Below the pieces are notes generated by a model, which made no database searches, was not told the DNA's origin, and saw only the letters and a list, made by a program, of their open reading frames with translations. From positions 119,346,267 to 119,410,266 of the forward strand of contig OY282605.1 of the NCBI GenBank assembly GCA_958298945.1: 64,000 nucleotides of DNA. The letters are read 5' to 3'. Below, piece by piece: positions 10,705-20,600 of the stretch (position 1 is the stretch's first letter; each line of letters opens with the position of its first letter). The position numbers and the translations under genes are program-made. The stretch comes from Atherix ibis (lineage: Eukaryota; Arthropoda; Insecta; Diptera; Athericidae).

Positions 10705-11602
10705 CGAGGTGTGTTCAAAAAGTATCACGAATTTTGAATTTCCGCAGGTTACGTATATTCGATTTTCAATTTTTGTAGCGTTATGTTGGTAATCATGTCT
10801 CTCACTTATGCTGAAAAGTTGGGCAATTTTGAATGTTCAGTTAATTTTTGACAGCTGATTTGCTTGCACGTGTTTTGTCTCGTCTTCGATTTTTGCCCAT
10901 TCCAAAAAATGGATCAAAGAATCTGTATCAAATTTTGTGTGAAAAACAAAAATAATTGCGCGGACGCATTCCGAATATTGACTGTGGCATATGGTGTAGC
11001 TACCTTGGATCGAAGCAACGTTTATCGGTGGTACAAAATGTTCTCAGAGGGCCGAGAAGATGTGAACGACGAAAAGCGTGCCGATTCGGTCGAATGTGTA
11101 GGTTTTGCTTACAGTTTTCTTTGATTGCAGGGGCGTGGTACATCATGAGTTTTTGCCACAGGGTATAACGGTCAATAAGGAATAGTACCTGCAAGTTATA
11201 CGCAAGTTGCGAGAAACAATCGGCCAGAAACGCCCGGATTTGTGGAAGAACAAAAATTGGCGTTTGCCATTTTTGGCGAAAAACAACATACTTATAATGC
11301 CGCAGCCACCGTATTCCTTAGATCTGGCCCCCTGTGACTTTTTCTTGTTCCCGAAACTGAAGAGTCCCATAAAAGGACAATGCTACGCTACGATTGAGGA
11401 GATAAAGATGGCATCGAAGGAGGATCTGAACAAGATCACAAACAATGATTTTTTGAAGTACTTCGAGGATTGGAAAAAACGTTGGCACAAATGTATAATA
11501 TCTGGTGTGGATTACTTTGAAGGAGACAAAATAGATGTTTATGAATAAATAAATAATATTTGAAAAAACACAAAATTCGCTATACTTTTTGAACAGCCCT
11601 CG
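10705..11602 (+). mobile_element. Mariner family B copy 2, internally deleted, both ends present
   Basis: An 898-bp element bounded by TA with left end CGAGGTGTGTTCAAAAAGTA and complementary right end. The frame starts MDQRICIKFCVKNKNN at about 10910 and covers the first HTH (VYRWYKMFSEGREDV), the arrangement seen in 'GVQW/FLJ37770-like' mariner proteins. It then jumps from the HTH linker near 11090 to the core (VKVLLT-like region), losing the second HTH and the first catalytic Asp. From 11207 it reads KRPDLWKNKNW then FLAKNN, carrying the same deletion of the second Asp as copy 1 at 5800. It ends with DYFEGDKIDVYE. With two of three catalytic Asp missing it is non-autonomous, yet both ends are good. 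Confidence 0.82.
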
Positions 11603-11604
11603 TA

Positions 11605-11935
11605 TATCTTCTTAAGGAAAAAAAACTTGTGCCCTCGCATTGACGTTTGTGATTTGCTTCTGAAACGCCAAGAAAATGATCCATTTTTAAAACGTATCAT
11701 TACTAGAGACGAGAAATGGGTTGTCTACAACAATGTTAAGCGCGAAAGATTCTGGAGTAGAAAAGATGAACCGGCTCAAAGCACTTCGAAAGCCAATACT
11801 TATCAAAAAAAAAGGTTATCCCATCTGTTTGGTGGGATTTCAAAGGAATCGTCTATTTTGAGCTTCTACCGAGCAACACAACGATCAATGCTGAAGTGTA
11901 CTGTCATCAGTTGGACAAATTGAATGATTCATTCT
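11605..11935 (+). pseudogene. Mariner family C fragment
   Basis: Plus-strand fragment immediately right of the family B element. It reads LLKEKN, CDLLLKRQENDPFLKRIITRDEKWVVYNN (shown in parts), then SRKDEPAQSTSK and, after frame slips, a segment matching YCHQLDKLNDS in the other C copies. It stops without a terminal repeat. The first catalytic Asp is intact (RDEKW); the rest of the core is missing. Confidence 0.65.
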
Positions 11936-11949
11936 ATTTTTTTATTTAT

Positions 11950-12365
11950 TTTGTAAATATCAATCAAATATCAAGCGTCTCAGTTTTATAGACTTTCGGA
12001 GAGTTTCAAAACACGTCATTCTCCATGAAATGGTAGCAAACCGTTTCATGGAGAATGGCGTGTTTTGATACTTATCGCGAAGTGAAAGTTTAAGTGCGGT
12101 TTTATTAAATTTTAAATAATTTACGAATAATTAAGTATGAACACTAATACATTTGCATAAATAATTTTATTCTTCACGACAGTAAATAAGTAAGTTTTTA
12201 TTTCAGAATACGAAGTATTTTGTGAAAGGTTATTTTTCAAGTGTGTGTGCGTTCTTACGAATGTATTATCGAATAAAATTTGGACAGAAACAATTATAGA
12301 AGAACTGGATAGGCCAGTACACAAAAATTTTTGTTTAGAGACTTATCCAGTTCTTCTATATTCAA
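11950..12365 (-). mobile_element. Fragment of the P-like family G with inverted TIR pieces
   Basis: Sequence matching, in reverse, parts of the complete family G element at 38662-40009. Shared parts are the CTCCGAAAGTCTA...TTTGATT.ATATTTAC block near 11960-12000, the GTGTGTGTGCGTTCTTACGAATGTATT block near 12240, and the AGAAGAACTGGATAGGCC terminal motif near 12298. A second, inverted copy of the terminal motif is at about 12336-12354, so the end is duplicated head to head. No coding sequence is seen. Confidence 0.55.
12006..12068. repeat. 25-bp arm inverted repeat (hairpin)
   Basis: TCAAAACACGTCATTCTCCA at 12006 and its complement ending at 12068 form arms of about 25 bp with one mismatch, around a 13-nt loop. 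Lies inside the family G fragment; one arm's core (CTCCATGAAA) also occurs near 39640 in the full G element. Confidence 0.7.
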
Positions 12366-12416
12366 AGATTTTATCGAACGTCTGATTCGGATGTATTGTA
12401 ACGTAAGTATCAGCTA

Positions 12417-13666
12417 ACAGTTCGGCTGAAAAGTTTATAAGGTTGACGTCTAGATGGCGCCTCTTGCAAAAATCTACTTAATTATCACAAAGCACCATGC
12501 TTCAAATGATTCCTGTCAAAATATAGCATTTTGAGTGAAGCAACTTTTGTTATTGAAAAAAAAATGGATAAAGACGAATTTCGTGTATTGATAAAGCATT
12601 GCTTTTTGATGAAAAAAAATACAGTGGAAACCAAAGCATGGTTTGACAAACGTTATCCGGACTCTGCTCCAGCTATTTCAACTGTAAAATATTGGTTTCG
12701 TCAATTTCGAACTGGTCGTACGAGCACAGTTGATGCAGAACGCAGTGGACGCCCAAAAGAGGTGGTTACGGCAGAAAACGTCAAAAAAATCCACAAAATA
12801 ATTTTAAATGACAGTAATGTGAAGTTGAGCGAGATAGCTGAGACTCTGAAGATATCGAAAGAGCGTGTTGGACATATCGTGCATGAATATTTGGGCATGC
12901 GAAAGCTGTGTGCAAAGTGGGTGCCGCGTTAGCTCACTGTGGACCGAAAACAACAACGTGTTGATGATTCTGAGCAGTGTTTGGAGCTGTTCAAGCGCAA
13001 TAAACCCGAATTTTTGCGTCGATATGTGACAATGGATGAAACATGGCTCCGTCACTACACTCCAGAGTCCAATCGGTAGTCGGCAGAGTGGAGAGCGAGC
13101 GACGAACCGAATCCAAAGCGTGGAAAGACGCAACAGTCGGCTGGCAAGGTGATGGCGTCTGTATTTTGGGATGCGCATGGTATAATATTCATTGACTATC
13201 TCCAGAAGGGACAGACGATCAACAGCGTCTATTATATAGCGTTATTGGATCGTTTGAAAAAAGAAATCTCTAAGAAACGGCCTCATTTGAAGAAGAAAAA
13301 AGTGTTGTTTCACCAAGACAATGCACCGTGTCACAAGTCGATGAAAACGATGGTCAAACTCAATGAATTGGGCTACGAATTGCTTCCCCATCCACCGTAT
13401 TCTCCAGATCTGGCCCCCAGCGACTTTTTCCTGTTTGAAGACCTCAAGAGAATGCTCGCTGGTAAGAAATTTAAGACCGATTGCCTTAACTGAGGCCTAT
13501 TTTGAGGCAAAACCGAAAGAGTACTATAAAAATGGTATCGAAAAGTTGGAAGATCGCTATAATCGCTGTATCGCCCTCGAAGGCAACAATGTTGAATAAT
13601 TAAAATGAATTTTGCAAAAAAAAATATTTTTGCTGTGTTATCTTATAAACTTTTCAGCCGAACTGT
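12417..13666 (+). mobile_element. Irritans-type (Himar1-like) mariner, both ends present, dead transposase
   Basis: A 1250-bp element with terminal repeats ACAGTTCGGCTGAAAAGTTT at the left and the complement at the right, flanked by TA (12415-12416 and 13667-13668). The end pattern resembles the irritans repeat ACAGGTTGGCTGATAAGT. Internal coding sequence is described separately. It borders the tRNA-Val flanking repeat on its right. Confidence 0.88.
12564..13599 (+). pseudogene. Irritans-type mariner transposase, three lesions
   Basis: From the ATG at 12564 (MDKDEFRVLIKHCFL) the protein tracks Himar1-type transposases closely: SGRPKEVVT linker, KISKERVGHI second HTH, RKLCAKWVPR. It then meets TAG at about 12930, where relatives have Glu, and a second TAG near 13078, where Gln is expected. 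The catalytic residues are otherwise preserved: MDETWL, FHQDNAPCHKS and SPDLAPSDFFLF with 34 residues between the last two Asp. A small deletion near 13480 shifts the frame before EAYFEAKPKEYY...EGNNVE. Inactive as it stands. Confidence 0.88.
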
Positions 13667-13669
13667 TAA

Positions 13670-14057
13670 ATGAACATTATCACAGTAATTCATTCGCTAC
13701 CATGTACCAAGATGCTCTGCTGAGGCTATCTTTTTTCTTTCGATGAACCACATAACCAAAAGCATCAATCTGCACTAGGGCTATTCTAGTTTCTGGCCTT
13801 ATACGGAAGGTCGAGGACATCATATTGGGAATCATAATAACTACAATGACTGTCCTTTTGGTTAGATTAATTGGAAACGCGTTACGAAACGAAACTGTTC
13901 GAAAATTCATTCCCTGAAACTATTTTCTTTCAAGATTCACAATCAAAGATCGCAAATGTGCACGACTTAAATTTATTGTGATTTGTAAGGAGCCGAAATA
14001 ATCATTAAATAAATTTTCTAAAAATTTAAATATAAAGAAAAAAATAAAAATAATTCT
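13670..14057. repeat. Flanking repeat shared by the tRNA-Val loci
   Basis: This segment aligns with 33240-33631 (for example TATTGGGAATCATAATAACT and GGTTAGATTAATTGGAAACG in both) and, more weakly, with 49200-49344. It is the 3' flank of the minus-strand tRNA-Val gene and was duplicated with it. No coding content. Confidence 0.75.
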
Positions 14058-14130
14058 TGTTTCCGCCCGGGATCGAACCGGGGGCCTTCCGCGTGTTAGG
14101 CGGATGTGATAACCACTACACCACGGAAAC
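14058..14130 (-). tRNA. tRNA-Val (anticodon AAC), copy 1
   Basis: A 73-nt cloverleaf on the minus strand. The acceptor stem GTTTCCG pairs with CGGAAAC plus discriminator A; box A is within TGGTGTAGTGG; the anticodon loop CCTAACA reads AAC; box B is GGTTCGATCCC. T-rich runs downstream (complement of the A-rich 14035-14052) provide RNA polymerase III stop signals. Identical in sequence to the copies at 33632 and 49345. Confidence 0.96.
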
Positions 14131-14602
14131 CTTGCTAAATATACTGCTAATTAGATTTTGGTAATAAGACTTTCGGTAATATTATTCACAAATAATATGT
14201 AAGTTATAATATTTTTTGAAACCATTCTAAAGTGCCCAGTTTATCAGTTTAAATATTGAAACAAAATAACATAATTTACTGTTAAAAACAATTAACCAAG
14301 CATCTTCACATACTTTTGATAATACCTTAACAAAAACCCTAAAATCACTTAGCACATTGCAAATTCCTTTTCGTACTGATTATAAAATAAAAAACGCATG
14401 CAAATTTTAATTATAAGACCGCCTTTTACTCTTTCAACGTTAAAAATGTCGACGTAAAGTGAAAAAAATAACAAAACAAATACGATTTTTTTTAACCAGA
14501 AAAACTTTTAATTTAATTTAAATGAAAAAATTTTGTAAATGCCGCAAGTACTGCTGTCATGAAGACCACAAGTAAGGACATATGGACCATTTGTGATGAG
14601 CC

Positions 14603-17600
14603 TTATTTGCACTGTAAATAAATCAAGAAAAAAAATATAAATTGGACAATTAATTTGAATGTAACTTGCCTCAAAATCATCAGTGGTAATGAAATTTTTT
14701 CGAATATAATCACCAACTTTGATCACAGATTGGGTGAAGCTATTTTCTGAGATGACAGGCCGATTTATGCACCATTGGATATTCTTAACAAAATCGCAAC
14801 TATAATTATAAAGAAATTAATAATTTAGTATTTTTTTATTTATTAATAATAAACATTTTAAAACTTAATAGTTTCTATATTTGAAAACAGCCCTAAATTT
14901 TTCATATGACTTTTATGCTAAATAATATACACTAATTTAAGTGGTAATTATTGGGTAATAATCACGTTCTCAACAAAGGAAGCTCGAAAGCTACAAACCG
15001 TTTGGAACTTCGAAGTGTCCGAATTAGGGTTTTTTAAATTTTTAATACTCACTTATGGGAATATGTATTTTTTGTTAATATTGTATATTGAAGTTTTTCC
15101 AATCCGCTTATAGATTTTGTATTTCTAGGTAAATCCTATTTGCTAATTTTTGAGTGTCTTTTGTTATTATAGTACGAATACGAGTTATCCTTAAGGTGAT
15201 CATTGAACATATTGTTTTATGCATTTATTAATCAGTTTACCATTTGGTAATTTTACAAACTATTATTGTTAATTTATTATTTTTTCAAATAAAAATCAGT
15301 GAAAAGTTAATCGGCAAATTTCAAAATGCTTTTGGATTAAGGAGATGATCGACCTTTATTTTGTAAAAGGATATCAATCATTATTTAATTAAATTTGTTT
15401 AAATTTGTTTATAGAAAAAGGCTTCTTTCGAAATTTTACTACAAAATGGTTCGTTTTGCACGTTTCATATCAATTAGAATCTGCATTTGAAGGAGTTCAG
15501 TACTGACGTAATTATAAATTATCTTTGAATAGAAATTCTTTAATATCATTTATTAAATATAATATATTTGGGCAGACATATCTTGAAGATTTTATTTATA
15601 AAAAATAATTTCCTGAACGCACCAAATTATTGAATAATTTTGGGAAAAACCTCTTCCACTTCTCACCTCGTAACCTCCATGAACTCTTTTATTTTAATAT
15701 TGAGTAATAGCCATTTAATTAAATTATCTATTAATTGGCCTTGTTGTTTAGCATACCTTTGTTTTACCTTTCAAATATCTTTAAAATACTTCATCAAAAT
15801 AGCTGTAATATTTGAACTTTTATAGAAAATACGAGGGTCGTTCAATAAGTCCTTAGAAAAAGATGGAAAAAACTGTTTTTTAAAAAAAAATTTTTATTTT
15901 TCAACATAATCTCGTTTAAGCTCTATACACTTTTCCAACCGTTTTTCCAAAAATTTTATCCCGTCCAAAAAATAGGATTTCGGAAGTTCTGCAAAATACT
16001 CATCCGTTTGAGTAATGACGTCCTCGTTGGAAGTGAACCGTCGTCCGCCAAGCCATTTCTTCAGATTGGGGAAAAGAAAATAGTCACTCGGGGCCAAATC
16101 TGGTGAATAAGCGGCATGCTGCAACAATTCCATTCTCAATTCCACAATTTTGGCCATGGGAACAGCGCAGGTGTGCACACGCGCATTGTCCTGATGCAAG
16201 AGGATTTTTTTCTTCTTCAGATGGGGGCGTTTCTCTTTGATTTCCTAGCTCAACCGTTGCAATAACGACGCGTTATACGCTCCTGTTATTGTTTTTCCTT
16301 TTTCCAAGTAGTCGATAAAAATGATGCCCTGCGAATCCCAAAAGACCGTGGCCATCACCTTGCCGGCCGATGGCACAGTTTTTGCCTTCTTCGGAGCCCG
16401 TTCTCCCTTGAAAATCCACTGTGATGACTGTCTCTTCGTTTCTAGAGTGTAGTAGTGTATCCAGGTTTCGTCCACAGTGACATATCGGCGAAGGAATTCG
16501 GTAGGATTGCGATGAAAGAGTGCCAACATAGCCTCAGAGTCAACTATACGATTGCGCTTATTCTCCTCTGAGAGCAAACGCGGCACCCATCTTGCCGAAA
16601 TTTTTTTCACAGACAATTTTTCATGCAAAATTGAAGTGACTGTACCTTGTGATATGCCCGTGGCCTCAACTAATTCGCGCACTTTAATTCGCCGATCGTT
16701 CAAAATCAGATCGTGGATTTTGTCGATGATTTCAGGAGTAGACACCTCAACTGGGCGTCCTGAACGATGTTCATCTTTTGTGGATGAACGGCCACGTTTA
16801 AATTCATTCACCCAATTGTAAACTGTCGCAAACACAGGTGCAGATGTGCCTTGAACTGCATCCAACTCGGCTTTGATTTCTTTCGGGCTTAAGCCTTTCA
16901 AATGGAGATGTTTGATGACAGCCCTAAACTCGCTTTTTTCCATTGTTATGCACAAATAAATGTCGTTAACTTTAATCGACGATAGAAATTGACCTACGCT
17001 ATGGATCGAGCTGAAATTTTGACAGCTTTCCTCTCGGTAATGCTACTTACAAAAAAAATCATTACCGACAGGAAAGCTGCGAGCGCAATTTCTTGGATTT
17101 TCTAAGGACTTATTGAACGACCCTCGTAATATAAAAAATTATCAACTTCTTAGGTTTTTTCTTATCTAACTAATCAGTTTTATCAATATTTCCTATAATA
17201 ATTACACAATTTCCTATTATTATTATCTTAATAATCGTTACTGATTGAAAAATCTATATTAAAAGCAATTGATTAAAACTTGATTTGTTATTAATTTATT
17301 GTCAAAAAGTTTCGGAAAGTTATGATTAATTCCATAGTTTATTGGCATTTTTAGATAAGAATGTTGAAAGCAAATTAAGATAATATAAATTTTTCAATGT
17401 CAACTAAAATATTTTTAAAATGAAAAAAATCAATTAAAAATAAAAATAAAAATGAAAAAAAAATAAAAATTTAAAAAAAAAAAAAAAAAATTTATAATTC
17501 TTATGCACTATTATTTAGAAATTTTTCATGTATTCTTAGTTAAAACGATTTAAAAAGAAAATAATTTTATTAAAAATGAGCAAATTTAAGGAAAAATAAT

Positions 17601-20600
17601 AATAAAAACGCATCTTACATGCATTCTCGAGGATCGGCAGTTGCGTTATCCGCATTGCATTTACCAAATTCTTCTGAAATAATTCGTCCACAAGATTGCA
17701 AACTACCCCAATGATCTGTAAGGAAAATGGATAAGGAATCCAAATTATTGTTGTCATTATTTTTGTAATAAATTATAATAAAAAAATATCTTCTTTACAC
17801 AAAAATTCTCTTTCAGATAAATTGCAAATATAATCAAGGAAATGTTTAGCAGAATCGTCAAAAACTGTTCCGGTTTCCTTGTATTCAGTTTTCATGCACG
17901 TATCGAAAGTTCCCTTAAATGTTGTCAAGCATTTGTCGGTATCAGCTCGTTTTTGACATATCCTAAAATAGTGAAATTCGAAAGAAAAAATTAATTATTT
18001 TTATCTTATTGAAAGTAGGGCGGGAAAATTGATTTTGATATTACGATTCAATGGCTGCAGTAGGAGAATAATCGTTTGATTGAACGACTTTTTCTATACA
18101 TTTTTCGTATAAATTTATACCTTTCTAAAAATAGAAATTAAAACAGAAAAAAGTATGTTTATTAAGATAATATTATTTTTATTTAGATTTCAGTCCATCT
18201 AGGGCCATTATACGAACCCGTATTTCACGATTGCTTTTGCATTCATCTGTTACGTGTGGATCCAAATAATCAGTTACATCCTCACCAGAGGCTAAAAAAA
18301 TATTTTCATTTTATTTTATCTACAATAAATTGTTTATTTTATGAGTGCGGTTTTCTTTCAAACAAAATCAAATAATGTTTATTATCTTCTCAAATTTGTG
18401 TAAATTTTACTTTAACAACAAAGCAAAAGAAGAAAAAATATCCCCCAAAAAAGTATTGTTAAAAATTTTGAAACGAACAATAATTATTTATAGTGCCGAC
18501 CCGATAGCACAGCCTTAAGCATACTAGACTACCATCCATCGTGTCGTGGGTTCGAATCCCACTGAGGCATGGTCCTACGCTAATTCCCAAAAACCACTTT
18601 TCCTTCCATTTATACCTTTAATTTGCTTATCCCGGTATTTTTTGTCGCCAAATGGTCTTTAGTTTCGTGGCGCTTAGAAAATATACATTTCAGTACTAAT
18701 GCTACATGAAATTATGACCAAAAAAAATTATTTATAAAGAAAACAAAAACTAACCAATAATATTGGACGTCAACAAAAAGAGACAATCCTAATTGAAAGT
18801 AATATACTTGAATCGAGAAAAAATACAATACCACAAAAAAAAAGAATTATATTTTAAGGAAAATGGTAAAAAATATCAAATTATTTAATAATGAGCATTA
18901 CGAACAATTCTAGTAGACTAATACCATTATTATAACAGTTATTATAATTAATATTAAAAAAAATTTCAGGATGTAAGAAACTTTTGCATAACCAATAACC
19001 ATTTTAAAGTTTTGTTTTTTCGTTTTGACTTTTTTGATGTTCCCGTTTTTTTTTTAACCTTATTATACTCGTATATATATATGTATTTGAAGTAGAAATG
19101 GGCCAACAGATAGCGCCAACAGTAATTACTGGTCTAAAATATCGGATCAGAAACGTTAAATTGTAAGCTTAGGCATCTGTCAACAATTTCTCATCATAGC
19201 ATTTGTGACCATTTATCGACGTTATATATTTTTTTGTCCATGAAGGTGTCGAAATTGGAGTGAAATAAGCGTCATTTGGGGGAAGTTTTGCTTCTGGTTT
19301 TCAATTCCAAAAAATCCCATTTGTATCCCATTTGTACTCCCAATAGGTGGTTGTCATACGGTCTGCGGCTGAGATACGTCGAATGATTGTAGAAACTTAT
19401 GATAGAACGTGTCACGAATCCAAAAGCAAGAAAATTGGGTGGCAAACAAGTTGAAGCCAAGAGACGTCAAACGGCGTTTTTTCAGGTGCGAACAGCTGCT
19501 CCAATGGAAAAAAAGGAAGGTTTTTTTTATGTATCATATTGTGACTGGCGGTGAAAAATGGCTCCATTACGATAATCCCATACCATGGACCAGATCGGCT
19601 TATGAGTTATTGCAATCGGGTGAAAGCATCGCAGGGGCACGCTACCGAACACAATTTATGAGTCTGAGCCGAGCATAGAAGGAATAATGGCCACAATACG
19701 AGCAAAGACACGATATGTTTCTAAGGTGGTTAAAACCTATCAGGGAATACTAAAATGGGACGTCGTGCCTTACCCGCCGAATTCTCCAGACATAGCCCCT
19801 TCCGTCTACTACCTCTTCCGATCGATGACGCGTGGCCTTTAAAGCATGAATATGTGAGCATTTTTCCACAATAAAGTCTCGAATTTTTAAAAAAAGAAAT
19901 AATTAGATACATATATTTTGCATTCATATAATAAAACCGCTGAATAGATAGTACTAAAAATAAACAGGGAAAAAATAATTTCTTTTTTCTCTTTGGATAT
20001 GTACAGTTTTTTAATATTATTATTAAAGTATTTAACAACTTTGTTTCATAGCTATTATTGTATAAAGAGAAGCTGACCATCTGCTCTCGTTTCAAGTACC
20101 TCACCATCATGGTTCAACGATAGTAAGGTAAGTCGTCATCCATATAGGGGTACTTCGCACATCTAGCCAGAAGTCCGAATTGGATTAATTTGGCCTACAG
20201 GAAACTTTCTTCTGTCCGAATTGGATCAATTTGGCCTACAGAACATGTGGTTCCAACAAGAAGGTGCCACATTACACATAGCTCGTGCTACAATGCAACT
20301 TTTGAGAGAAATTTTTCTCTACCGAATAATGTCAAAAAGTGGTAATCTCGACTGGCCCCAACGATCCCCTGATTTGAACCCTTCAGAATTCTTCGTATAG
20401 GGTACTTGAAAGAAAAGGTGTACACTAATAAACTAACCACAACCTCGATGCTTAAGGACAATATTCGAAATGAAATTGCTGAAATAATACCAGAAGTCTG
20501 CAAAAATATTATGAAAAATGCGTTTAAAAGAGGGGGGGCATTTGACCGACATTATATTCCATTTATAATGCTAAAAACCATATAATCAATCAATAAAATA

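Noticed and set aside
18494..18571. Functional tRNA gene
   Set aside because: Box A is poor and the acceptor stem does not pair; a tRNA relic fits better.
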